Origin: Azorinus chamasolen
Lineage: Eukaryota; Mollusca; Bivalvia; Cardiida; Solecurtidae
NCBI GenBank assembly: GCA_963576725.1
Contig: OY755240.1
Span: 33,360,620 to 33,424,619 of the forward strand
Length of the DNA: 64,000 nucleotides
Direction: 5' to 3'
Under the pieces are notes generated by a model. It had not been told where the DNA came from and did no database searches. It worked only from the letters and a program-made list of their open reading frames with translations. A program made the translations under genes and the position numbers. Below, piece by piece: positions 45,097 through 55,285 of this stretch (the stretch's first letter is position 1; each line of letters begins with the position of its first letter).

Positions 45097-45103
45097 GTTT
45101 CAC
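45058..45103 (-). CDS. SEPTIN2-like: Septin exon with predicted start codon
   Basis: A pyrimidine-rich acceptor ending TTGTTCAG precedes 7 untranslated bases and an ATG at 45096-45094 with A at -3. The exon encodes [13 protein letters not shown] and ends at a GTATGA donor in phase 0, which fits the next exon (FVNPEQ...). A second in-frame ATG, at codon 7, could also start translation. The upstream acceptor means at least one more 5' exon lies at higher coordinates. Septin N-termini are poorly conserved, so this exon rests on splice signals and phase rather than similarity. Confidence 0.7.
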
Positions 45104-45218
45104 CTGAACAAACATATTTCAAACATGACTTCCAGAATCTCAGCCATGCCAGTAAGAGGTGAATGTATAACCAGGTCCAGATAAAATTGTAAATTTAAAC
45201 ATTTTCAACAATTATAAC

Positions 45219-45365
45219 CCCTTCATTTCTCCACCAAACCCTATACTGTGACCACTCTTTAGAATCGCCTCAAAGAAACGATTCTAATGAGTGGTCACTG
45301 AGTATATACCGTTGGGTGGAGAAATGACGAATTTAGTATTTGGGTATGCACCTTTATCTGTAGTT
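45219..45365. mobile_element. Small hairpin repeat, CATTTCTCCACCAAACCC type
   Basis: GTGACCACTCTTTAGAATCG pairs with CGATTCTAATGAGTGGTCAC, and outer TTTCTCCACC pairs with GGTGGAGAAA. A hairpin-less relative is at 18355-18440 (TTTCTCCATCAAACCCTAG, then TTTAGTATTTGGGTATGCA). Confidence 0.65.
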
Positions 45366-45529
45366 CTGTATAACAGAAAATATTAAAAACATCTTAGTCA
45401 ATAAAAATTTTTTAATTGAAATAGTCCAATGTTTTTATAAATGAAAGAGTCCAATCAATATGGAAGGGTATATTTTGCCAGGATATTTAATGACAAACAA
45501 CGCAGACCCTGATCAAAGGGCTGCAATAT

Positions 45530-45738
45530 GATTTCTTTACCTTAATGAAATGCCTTTTCACACAGAATAGACCCAGATCAGACAGCTCTTCAAAGAGCTG
45601 TCCTATCAGGATCTGCTCTGTTTGCTTATGATATAATAGATATGATCCTATTGACTCTTGTGTTCACATTGGCACAATAAAAATTCAGCTAATTAATATT
45701 CATAGCATTTCTTACTAAATATTCATAAGGTTGGTTTG
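45530..45738 (-). mobile_element. Family A MITE, ends eroded
   Basis: Hairpin CACAGAATAGACCCAGATCA...GGATCTGCTCTGTTTGCTT and body to AATTAATATTCATAGC; no clean TTAA at either end. Confidence 0.7.
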
Positions 45739-45789
45739 TCGTGTTGAACAATGTCAATGAATGGGCTAAACTGGATAATGATTTGCAGA

Positions 45790-46135
45790 TCAAACTGATT
45801 ATACATTTATAATATTGAGTTGCCGGTCAAACTGACTATATATACATATGATATTGAGTTGCACATATATATGATATTGAGTTGCAGGTCAAACTGATTA
45901 TACACTGACAATATTGAGTTGCCGGTCAAACTGACTATATACATTTATGATATTGAGTTGCAGGTCAAACTGATTATACACTGATAATATTGAGTTGCAG
46001 GTCAAACTGATTATATACATTTATGATATTGACTATCGAGTTGCCGGTCAAACTGATTATATATACATTTATAATATTGAGTTTGCATGTCAAACTGATT
46101 ATACAATTATACTATTGAGTTGCTGGCCAAACTGA
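45790..46135. repeat. Minisatellite with units of about 37-65 bp
   Basis: GATATTGAGTTGCAGGTCAA plus ACTGATTATACA repeats about eight times with irregular spacing. Confidence 0.75.
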
Positions 46136-46545
46136 CGTTTTAGACCCTTATCAGTCACAAAGTAACTTGTTTGCTCTAGGTGTTGAGTTACACACACTTT
46201 CCCATTATGTAAGTGCTCTACAAGTTTGTGAAGTTTGGATGAGATTCTATACAGTGTACCTTGTATTAGTTACAATATTACCCAGTCTGATAGTACAGTA
46301 TTAATTAATAATTCAATCCCCCAAAACATCCAAAGCTAGTGAACATTTATTAGGCAAAGTACATTACTGTGTAATTATGTCAGTTAAATGTTTTTCAAAT
46401 CTAAGATTCAGATAAATTTCACATCAAAGAGTTTCGGACTTCAGAGTGATATTTTGTGATTTCCTTACCAAAGGCAAACCAACACATTAAGCAAATTAAC
46501 TTCATCTGTGACTCATGCAGATCCTACAACTAGACCCTAAATGAG

Positions 46546-46642
46546 AAAGTCTTATCTTTGATCATGAAAAGGAAGCCAAATAACTTAAGGAAGCACATCT
46601 TTGATCATGAAAAGGAAGCCAAGTAACTTAAGGAAGCACATT
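46546..46642. repeat. 43-44 bp tandem duplication
   Basis: ATCTTTGATCATGAAAAGGA, AGCCAARTAACTTAAGGAAG and CAC occur twice in direct succession. Confidence 0.85.
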
Positions 46643-46739
46643 AAATATTGGTGCCACTATCAAACAGCCTGATTCACTCTAGATATGGTCTGTATGTATG
46701 AGTTATTAAAAATTATTTCCCTTCAGAATATGCTGAAAA

Positions 46740-47150
46740 ATGATTCTATGTAAAAAGTTTAAAGTCCCATAACTCTGCAGAAAATCTTCAAAGCAGAACA
46801 GATATAATATATGCACAACTAGACATGGTGCTGATCAATCCTATGAAGCTTCATGAAAATGTGACCAAAGGTTTTGGAGAAACCGTGCAGACAAAAATAT
46901 GTTCCATGTAAAATTTCCAAAGTCCCATAACTCTGCAGAAAATCATCAAACCTGAACTGGAATTTTAAGTTATGCACATCTAGGCATGGTGCTTAGATCA
47001 ATCCTATGAAGTATCATGAAAATCTGATCAAAGGTTTAACAGAGCATACCCTGATCAGACAACTCGTACAGGAACCATCTGAACTGATTCTGCACAGTTT
47101 GCAAACTTTTGTTACATGTATGACTTGTCTATGGAGTAAAGTGTTAAATA
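46740..47150. repeat. Two diverged 165-bp-type repeat units and a family A end
   Basis: AAAGTCCCATAACTCTGCAG and CTATGAAG.TTCATGAAAAT occur twice, about 160-180 bp apart. At 47036-47145 they run into a family A hairpin (AACAGAGCATACCCTGATCA) and its end GGAGTAAAGTGTTAA. Confidence 0.6.
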
Positions 47151-47504
47151 GTCTACCACGTCACTGTAGCATTTATCATAATTCCTGTGCAGTTTCACAA
47201 AAATCAATTCGCGGATTGATGTATGAACATTGGAAGTCATCCATTGGGTCTAATCTATGACATAAGTGACAGCCCTTGATTTAATCATTTTTCCTCAGAA
47301 TAAAACAGTATAACAATTCATTATTTATTTGATGATTTCATTTTTATGCCTTTGCAGAGCAAACCGTTCTTCATGTCAGATATGTCATACAAGAATTCAT
47401 TATGGACAGATCGAGTCTTTCAAAGTAAAGGTTTACTGAAACAAATACTTTCTCTTGCAATTAACAAAACAAGAAATATTGATGGTAAACTCTACCTGTG
47501 TCAC

Positions 47505-47740
47505 TCTAATTACCTCATCTCTTTGCTTCATGAACATTCATGTATGAAATAATGACATCATGAATATTAATTAGATTAATTTGTTATAATAACATGTCAT
47601 GGACACAGGAAATTTCAGCTTAGGCAGTAACTATAGAAGAATATACAAGAATCATATTTATATCATATAAGCAAACAGAGCAGACTCTGATCAGACAACT
47701 CCTATAGGAGCTGTCTGATCTAGGTCTATTATGATTGAAA
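47505..47740 (+). mobile_element. Family A MITE, ends eroded
   Basis: CTTCATGAACATTCATGTATG, ATTAATTAGATTAATTTG, hairpin with apex AACTCCTATAGGAGCTG; right end lost. Confidence 0.72.
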
Positions 47741-47939
47741 TGATGATATTATTTTTCCTCCAGGAGCAATTTGATCTAGGTCTTCGCTATTTGTCTAGGT
47801 CTGTCTGTACCCGAGACCACCTGACCTGGTTATTGTATACCGGGTGTTTTTCTCTGACAAGTCTCCACATGTGAAACACGAGAGGCACTTTTACAATGTA
47901 ATTTGAACACCATTCATTAGTCTGGAAGCTGCCATGCTA

Positions 47940-48355
47940 CTTAAGTATTAACCATTTCAATGCAGGAAATGAGTGCTGGTATTTTGCAAACAGTGTAGAT
48001 CCAGGGGACCCACCTGATTAGGGTCTGCACAAAATGTTTGTCATTTGAAATTCTCTGTAAAATCTGAGCATTTTATATTGAAAGGCCTCTAAGTAATAAT
48101 AAAACACTATTTGGCCATTACATTTTGAATATCCAGCAGTGAAACCCTTTGTATGCGGGGAAACAGATGTACCGACATCTGCAAACAGTAGAGACCAAGA
48201 TCAGAGGACTCCTAGGTACACAGGAGCCCTTAGATCAGGATCTGCACAGTTGTCAACTCCTCTCACAAAGCTAGTATAACATTTTATACTGAATGAACTT
48301 TATCGTTTTAAACAATGATGGACCCTTCAGCATTCAAAAGATTCAGCTGTCAAAG
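47940..48355 (-). mobile_element. Two family C copies, reverse
   Basis: About 47950-48125 (TTTCAATGCAGG...CATTACATTTTGAATATCCA) and 48141-48345 (AACCCTTTGTATGCGGGG to CAGCATTCAAAAGATTC). The second apex is expanded (ACTCCTAGGTACACAGGAG). Confidence 0.7.
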
Positions 48356-48507
48356 ATTTACAACAGGTGTCAAGTTTGTGAGGTTATGCTGGGCTACTGA
48401 AAAATGTCTACATACTGATAGCTTTTACACTGGACTTTAGTAAACTAAGGTCCTGCACTCACAGTAACAAATAACATGAGAGGAAAACAAAGATAATTGT
48501 TCTCTCT

Positions 48508-48718
48508 TTAACTCATTACCTGCTCAATATTCATGTAAGAAATCATGAATATATATCAGCTGAATTTTTACAATGTAAAATTTTGGAGGGAATTTTTCAC
48601 ATTGACAAAAATTGTAGAATTAGATCTCTATCTTGTTATAAGCAAACTGAGCAAACCCTGATGAGACGACTCCTACAGGAGAAGGCCTAAAAAGCATTTA
48701 TTTGAGGTAAAGGGTTAC
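48508..48718 (+). mobile_element. Family A MITE with shortened hairpin
   Basis: TTAACTCATTACCTGCTCAA to GAGGTAAAGGGTTAC; the hairpin right arm is deleted after CTCCTACAGGAG. Confidence 0.82.
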
Positions 48719-49111
48719 AACTCTCTACTTGAAATATTGAAATCTTGAATACTATTTGATGAATTATATTACCGCATATGTACACTGAAACGTTTGGCCA
48801 CGGTAGAAATGTTAACCTAAACCATATCTATAATTATTCTATAGTAAGTATACACAAACAGCAGATTTTCTGATCAGATTCCTCAGCAGGCTGGATTTCA
48901 AGATAACAACAGTTTCTCTGAATAACTTCTTGTCTGCAATATTTGCAATCTGCTAAATTTCTTTCAGTGGTTAATTTCTCCATTGTTTATGTAGAACATC
49001 ATTTGTTACTCTTTGGATCCTGATGTGCTGCCAAGTTAATCAGCTTCTCATTTGGATCCAAATTATTTGCACAGTCAATCGTGATTTTGTCACTATAGCA
49101 TGCATAGATAT

Positions 49112-49327
49112 TTAACCCTTCACTCCATAAATATGCCTTTGCAAACAGAGTAGACCAAGACCAGGGTATGCTCAGTTTGCTTATGATATGAAATACACAA
49201 TGTCATATGATTCTAGTTTCTGTCATGGTAAAAAAAATCCTGTGTCCTTGAATTATAATAAATTAATCTAATTAATATTCATGACATCATTATTTCTTAC
49301 ATGAATATTCATGGAGGAAAGAGTTTA
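49112..49327 (-). mobile_element. Family A MITE, reverse, shortened hairpin
   Basis: TTAACCCTTCACTCCATAAA to CATGGAGGAAAGAGTTTA; the centre is reduced to AGACCAAGACCAGGGTATGC. Confidence 0.82.
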
Positions 49328-49640
49328 GGAAAATAGATATTTTTTATATATTTTTTACTGCAACAGACAAGAAGGAAAAATTCAGAGGTAAGGAAAAAAG
49401 TAAGTCACTGAATAAAATTATAGAAATAGTTTTGGCGCTCAAGGCATTGCAGTGCATTAAGAAATGTTGTTTTAATAGCATGGGGTGTTTTCAGATAGCT
49501 GCCGATAGCTTATCATGGCCCCACATTCATCAGCTCCAAGATGTCAATCAATTATACCCTCCCCAATCCCTGCACACACATTCTGCATGTGGACATGTAC
49601 TGGTATTAGTCAGGCATGCAACAGCCATCTGACTATTACC
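49328..49640. other. Unassigned sequence
   Basis: No recognised element. Short open frames on the plus strand (49432-49709) show no domain and run into the next family B copy, so they are not called. Confidence 0.5.
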
Positions 49641-49641
49641 C

Positions 49642-49868
49642 TTAACTCATTCCCTCCTAGTGACGCATTTTTGCGCCTCTGTAAAAAGTCACATTTGAAA
49701 TCATTATGATAAATAGAGCATTTGCTCCTATAGGAGCAAAAAATTTAATGCTCTATTTATCCCAATGGATTAAAACTACAAAATTCTATTTTTTTCTTTT
49801 TCTATACTTAATGCTCCTTTTTGGTAGATTTATTCAAAGAGGTTGGGTCTAAAAATAGTCTCGGAGCG
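49642..49868. mobile_element. Family B MITE fused to family A
   Basis: TTAACTCATTCCCTCCTAG, stem with apex GCTCCTATAGGAGC followed by an extra AAAAATTTAA, then CTAAAAATAGTCTCGGAG. There is no GGGTTAA; the sequence passes directly into a family A arm (AATACGCCTTTCTATGTC). Confidence 0.85.
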
Positions 49869-50840
49869 AATACGCCTTTCTATGTCTTTGCGAACAGAGC
49901 AGACCCAGATCAGACGGCTCCAGCAGGAGCAATCCAATTAGTTTGCTTGTAGAATAATATACATGTAGGTCTGATTCTACAGTTTCTGCCATGGCCAAAT
50001 TTCCTGTTTCCATGTGCTATTAAATCAATTAATCTTATTAATATTACATGAATATTCATGGAGTGAAGGGCTAAACAACGAATATTCATGTAAGACATAA
50101 TGACTTTATGAATATCAATAAGCCGAGTTTGTTTAATGGCATATGGACAAGGGAAATATTGACCATTGCAGATACTATATATCACTCCATAAGCAAACAG
50201 AGCTGACCTAGATCAGACAGGTTCTATAGGAGCTGTCTGATCTGGGTCTACTCTGTTTTCGAATGAATATATGTGTCTTGATAAAATAAATGTTAACCCT
50301 TTCCCTCATATAAACCCACTTTCACGCATTTGCAAATAGAGCAGACAGGCAGATCTGATGGTTCCTGTAGGAGCCGCCTGATCAGGGTCTGCTCTGTTTG
50401 CTAATGGAATTACATTGATCTGATTCTACAGTTTCTGTCAGTCCAAGATTTCTTTGTAACTAATGCTTTAAAATAGTTTTGCACATTAATATTCATAAGG
50501 TCATTATTTCTTTCATTAATATTAAACAGGGAAAGTGTTAACTTGTTTCCTAACAGACCCAAATCAGATCATTCCTGATGAATTTTTATGATGCTTTGGA
50601 TCTGGCAGCAACTGTAAAATCAGATTTATATTAACCCTTAATGCCATCAATACGCCTTTGCAAACAGAGTAGACCCAGATCAAATGGCTCCTATAGGAGC
50701 CGTCTGATCAGGGTCTGCTCCATGTGCTTATGATTTTATATACATATGATTCTACAGTCTCTGCCATGACCAAACATTCCTGTGTTCATGTGCTATTATA
50801 ACAAATTAATTTGATTAATATTCATGACGTCACCTACAGG
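49869..50840. mobile_element. Run of four family A copies
   Basis: Reverse at about 49869-50074 (ends GGAGTGAAGGGCTAA), forward at about 50075-50290, reverse at 50293-50541 (TTAACCCTTTCCCTCATAT to GGGAAAGTGTTAA), reverse at 50631 to about 50830 (TTAACCCTTAATGCCATCAA, apex GGCTCCTATAGGAGCC, right end lost at TTCATGACGTCACC). Confidence 0.8.
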
Positions 50841-51082
50841 AGTCTTCTATTTGTAATGCAGTCTTCTATTTGCAATGCATGAAAGAGAAAGGGATACTTG
50901 CACAATGGCCTAATTACTAAGAGTTAAGTCTCATGATGACTGGACAATCCTAAGAAAACCATTATTGATCAAGCATGTACAAGTCCATCTGATTTCATTT
51001 TCAGTGAAACGTGAGATGCCTACAGTGACTGTATTCTCCCTCTCCATCAGTTTGTAGAGCTGAGGAAGATCAAGGGTTGTGA

Positions 51083-51313
51083 TTAACCCATTCCCTCATA
51101 TTGACGACTTTTGGCGACTCTGTAAAAGTCAATTTGTGAAACCAATGTGATAAATAGAGAAGTTGCTCCTATAGGAGCAAATTCTCTATTTATCACAATG
51201 GTTTCAAACTACAAAATTCTAAAATATTTTCCTTTTCTCTAGTTAATGCTCCTTTTCGGTAGATATATTCAAAGAGGTTGTGTCTAAAAATAGCCTATGA
51301 GGTAATGGGTTAA
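51083..51313. mobile_element. Family B MITE, full length
   Basis: TTAACCCATTCCCTCATATT to GAGGTAATGGGTTAA. The stem at 51138-51205 differs from other B copies by a paired change (GAGA...TCTC where others have GAGC...GCTC). Confidence 0.94.
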
Positions 51314-51524
51314 ATACGATACATACTGACCTATAATTTGTTTTTGTTTCACAGCCAAACCCTATGCTGCTGTATCTCAATACTCCAGTAACAAGTTGCT
51401 GCAAGATAGATTTTGGCAGAGAAATATCAAAAATGCTTTTATTAGATTTTCTAAATACATGTAATCATCTTACCTACAGCTCTGAAGTCAAAACCATTTT
51501 GATAATGTTATACGCAACTAATGG

Positions 51525-51745
51525 CATAGAACATAATGTAGACCATTATCAAACTGCTCCCTCAAGACTAATTTGATCTGGGTCTACACTATATGCCTGA
51601 GTATACCTGGCCAAATAGTACAATAGTCCATTCAGTATGAAATGGTGTAATATGCTATAGGATTATGCATGACAGCATGTAGACCTTGTTTAAATGGCTC
51701 CTGGTAAAACCCTCTGATCTGGGCCTACACTGTTTGTAAATACCA
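51525..51745 (+). mobile_element. Family C remnants
   Basis: A C-like half hairpin AATGTAGACCATTATCAAAC...CTGGGTCTACACTATATGCC is followed by CAATAGTCCATTCAGTATGA and a second hairpin CATGTAGACCTTGTTTAAAT...CTGATCTGGGCCTACACTG. Confidence 0.65.
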
Positions 51746-51765
51746 GAACACAAGGCTTGTTGTTA

Positions 51766-53075
51766 TAACCCTTTCTCCCATTAAGATGAATTGCAAACAG
51801 ATAAGACCCAGATCCGACAACTCCTGTAAGAGCTGTATAATTAGGTTCTGCTCTTGTTGGCTTATGGAATAATTAAAAGATCCAATTCTGAATTATCAGT
51901 CAAATCCATTTACCTATCCCTGATAACCCTGAGGCTCCATCATATCACAAATTGCGAACAGAGTAGACCCAGATCAGACAGCCCCTGTAGGAGCCATCTG
52001 CTCTGTTTGCTTATGATATTATAATAGATCGGACTCTAAAGTTTCTACCAATACCAAACAAGAGCTGTCACAGTCACGTGACAAATGCCCCCCAAAATTG
52101 TACCCTGTGACCTTGACCTTTGACCCATGGACCAGGGAGTTGACACATCGTCTTTGTGTGGTGAACATTTGTGCCAGGTTACTTTGAAATCCATTCACAG
52201 ATAAACAAGTAATTGTACCCTGTGACTTTGACCTTTGACATATGGACCAGGGAGCTAAACGAGACACATCGTCTTTGTCTGGTGAGCATCTGTGCCAAGT
52301 TATATTGAAATCCATTGATAGATAAAGAAGTTACAGACCGGACACGAAATTTGTGACAAAGTAATTGTACCCTGTGACCTCGACCTTTGACCCATGGACC
52401 AGGGAGTTGAAAGCAACACATCATCTTTGTCTGGTGAACATTTGTGCCAAATCATATTGAAATCCATTGATATATAAAGAAGTTATAGACCGGACACGAA
52501 ATTTGTGACAAAGTAATTGTACCCTGTGACCTTGACCTTTGACCCATGGACCAGGGAGATGAAAGCGACACATCATCTTTGCCTGTGAACATTTGTGCCA
52601 AATCATATTGAAATCCATTGATATATAAAGAAGTTACAGACCGGACACGGAATTTGTGACAAAGTAATTGTGCCCTGTGACCTTGACCTTTGACCTATGG
52701 ACCTAAGAGTTGAAAGCGACACATCGTCTTTGTGTGGTGAATATTTGTGCCAAGTTATATTGAAATCCATTGATAGATAAGGACACGAAATTTGTTACAA
52801 AGTTATTTTACCCTGTGACCTTGACCTTTGACCCATGGACCTGGGAGTTGAACGCGACACATCGTCTTTGTGTGGTGAACATTTGCGCCAAGTTATTTTG
52901 AAATCCATTCACAGATAAAGAAGTTATAGAAGGGACACAAAATTTGGGACGGACGGACGGCGTGATGGATGGAAGGACGGACGGAAGGATGGACAATGCG
53001 ATTACTATATGCCCGCCGTTGGGGGCACAAAAATTCATGATGTTATTATTTCTTACATGAATATTTAACAGGGTT
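51766..53075 (-). mobile_element. Family A copies, one split by a tandem-repeat element
   Basis: An eroded reverse A lies at about 51768-51920. A second starts near 51925 (hairpin GCGAACAGAGTAGACCCAGA) and runs to TTTCTACCAATACCA. After the insertion at 52057-53032 it resumes TTCATGATGTTATTATTTCT and ends ACAGGGTTAA. Confidence 0.78.
52057..53032 (+). mobile_element. AACAAGA-type element with six units of 115-152 bp
   Basis: Starts AACAAGAGCTGTCACAGTCA and ATGCCCCCC, ends CCGTTGGGGGCACAAAAA, so CCCCC and GGGGG ends pair. Units are tracked by TACCCTGTGACCTTGACCTT at 52101, 52216, 52368, 52520, 52671 and 52809. A GGACGGACGG-type stretch precedes the end. Confidence 0.85.
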
Positions 53076-53398
53076 AAAGCGAAATTTAAAAATATATATA
53101 TATATTCATAGAGCAATAAATTGTTAAATGGGCACCCACAATAGAAACCTATTTTTTTATGTAGATTAGTAGCAAATGTTACTGTACTCTTATAGTCATT
53201 TTGAAGAGAATTGTAGCAGATGGTATTCTCTCTTTTTTTTGCAGATTACAATTACTTACCTCAGAAGAGGTTAAGTGTTATGATGGGCAGGTTTATTACA
53301 CATGTACATTTTTATGATCATGAACCAAAGAGGTATGCTTTAATGCTTTGAAATTGCACTCCTTGAATCCACTGCTTCATTAAGCAGAACAGCTTATA

Positions 53399-54032
53399 TA
53401 AACCTTTAGAATGCCGGAAACACGTGTACTGGTATCTGTAAACAATGTAGAACCAGATCAAAGGGCTCCTACAGGAGTCCTCAGTCTGACCATGGTCTGC
53501 ACTGTCATTCAAAGTCCTTTCATAAAATATACCCTTTCACACTGAAAGCACTCTATTGTTAACCCTTTCCCTAATATAAACACTTCACTCCTTTGCAAAC
53601 TGAGTAGTCCCAGATCAGATGTCTCCTGTATGAACTGTCTGATTAGGGTCTGTTCTTTGTTTATGAGATGATATAGATCTGATTCCACAGCTTTTGTCCC
53701 ACAAAATATTTTCTTAGCTAATAAATATTCATGATGTCATAATTCTTACACGGATATTGATCTGGCGTAGGGTAGGGTTAAACGAAGATCATTTGACTTT
53801 GAAGATTCAGTATTCACAGTTTATGCCTTTATCTGATGAATATTCATGTAACAAGCATGACATCATGAATAAGCACATTAAGAACACCAGAATGTTCAGC
53901 TATAGCAGTAACTTTAGAATCAAACTTATAGTATTTCATAAACAATCTGAGCAGACCTGGATGAAAAATAGTTGATCTGGGTCTACTCTGTTTGCAAAGG
54001 GGTCAACAAATCTCTATAAGGGAAAGAGTTAA
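53399..54032. mobile_element. Family C, A (reverse) and A (forward) in a row
   Basis: C reverse at about 53399-53562, with apex GGGCTCCTACAGGAGTCC. A reverse at 53559-53781 (TTAACCCTTTCCCTAATAT to GTAGGGTTAA), starting at a TTAA inside the C right arm. A forward at about 53820-54032, ending GGGAAAGAGTTAA, hairpin shortened. Confidence 0.8.
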
Positions 54033-54222
54033 TCACACAACCATGTTCCTTAACAATGAATAGACACCAAGTATGTGTTGCCATCAGTAAGGAAGTAAGG
54101 AAGAGTGAGATATATGTTGTACAAACTCTACTGTACTGCTACTCATCAAGGCTATTCTAATGAGTAGTGCTCAGCAAGACAGGATTTGGCAAAGAAATTA
54201 TCAAATATCAAAAATAGTTTAC

Positions 54223-54390
54223 TTAACCCTTTACCTCATACACATGCCTTCTCACGACATTGCAACCAGAGTAGACCCAGGTCTGACTGGTCCCTCGAGG
54301 AGCTGTCTGATGAGGGTCTGCTCTGTTTATCAAATTATAATATATCTGACTACACAGTTTCTACCAATACCAAATGTGTATGAATGTATG
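54223..54390 (-). mobile_element. Family A MITE, truncated
   Basis: TTAACCCTTTACCTCATACA, hairpin with apex GGTCCCTCGAGGAGC, body to CTACCAATACCAAATGTGTA; right arm lost. Confidence 0.75.
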
Positions 54391-54444
54391 TGTGATTATG
54401 TGTTTGCTTCAGAGACAAAGGGGGCTTCTGCCTCTGTGTGTGTT

Positions 54445-54464
54445 GGGGGGGGGGGGGGGGGGGG
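54445..54464. repeat. Poly-G run of about 20
   Basis: Follows TGTGTGTGTT. Such runs are often mis-sized in assemblies. Confidence 0.9.
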
Positions 54465-54779
54465 CACAGACAGCCAGATTACCAAGAGATTTATATTCAA
54501 CTGTAGTATCACAAAAGCATGAGAAGTAAACCTGTGTCCTGAAAGTACATTCTTGCCGCTAAATTAATATGCAGGTATATAGTGTGGAGATAATTGATGC
54601 TCACATTACTCCAGCAATAACATTCCTCGCCCATGAGGCATGAAGACTGTATTCCAATAAAATATTTCATGGCAGCAGCCCTTATACATGACAACACCAG
54701 CAGGCTGTGTAGGCAGATATAGTACAAACACTTTTTGTAAACTCAACTCCTTGCACTCCAAACAATTGCAATATTTGAC

Positions 54780-54915
54780 AACTGCTATAATTTTCAGTTA
54801 TTGTGTTGCAATTATAGCAAATGGCAAACAGTGTAGACCTTGATCAAAGGGATCCAACAATATAGCCCTCTCTCATCTGGTCTTCACTGTTGGCAAAGAA
54901 ATGTTGACTTATTTT
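54780..54915 (+). mobile_element. Family C hairpin fragment
   Basis: GGCAAACAGTGTAGACCTTG, ATCAAAGGGATCC and CTCTCATCTGGTCTTCACTG; arms diverged and ends missing. Confidence 0.5.
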
Positions 54916-54927
54916 CTAAGATCATGG

Positions 54928-55193
54928 GTAACACTCTGATTACACTATCTATCATCCATGGGTAACACTCTGATTACACTATCTATCATCCATGGGTAAC
55001 ACTCTGATTACACTATCTATCATCCATGGGTAACACTCTGATTACACTATCTATCATCCATGGGTAACACTCTGATTACACTATCTATCATCCATGGGTA
55101 ACACTCTGATTACACTATCTATCATCCATGGGTAACACTCTGATTACACTATCTATCATCCATGGGTAACACTCTGATTACACTATCTATCAT
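54928..55193. repeat. 34-bp minisatellite, eight near-identical units
   Basis: CATCCATGGGTAACACTCTG plus ATTACACTATCTAT; units are essentially identical, unlike the diverged array at 29000-30430. Confidence 0.95.
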
Positions 55194-55262
55194 CAACTCA
55201 ATAGCTCAAGTGGTAGTGTTTGATTTCTAAGTGGGAGCCTGGCAGTTCTTTTCCAGGCATGT
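55194..55262 (+). repeat. tRNA-like fragment, possible SINE remnant
   Basis: TAGCTCAAGTGGTAGTGTTT resembles a tRNA A box and GGCAGTTCTTTTCC a weak B box, about 35 bases apart. The acceptor stem is not convincing, so it is not called a tRNA gene. Confidence 0.3.
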
Positions 55263-55285
55263 CAACTTGTTCCTTCACTTGGCAC

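Noticed and set aside
54445..54464. Poly-G run as a G-quadruplex control element
   Set aside because: One homopolymer run next to a TG repeat, likely slippage or assembly uncertainty; no supporting context.
55194..55262. tRNA gene
   Set aside because: A- and B-box-like motifs are present, but acceptor and anticodon stems do not form convincingly. Kept only as a low-confidence SINE-like fragment.
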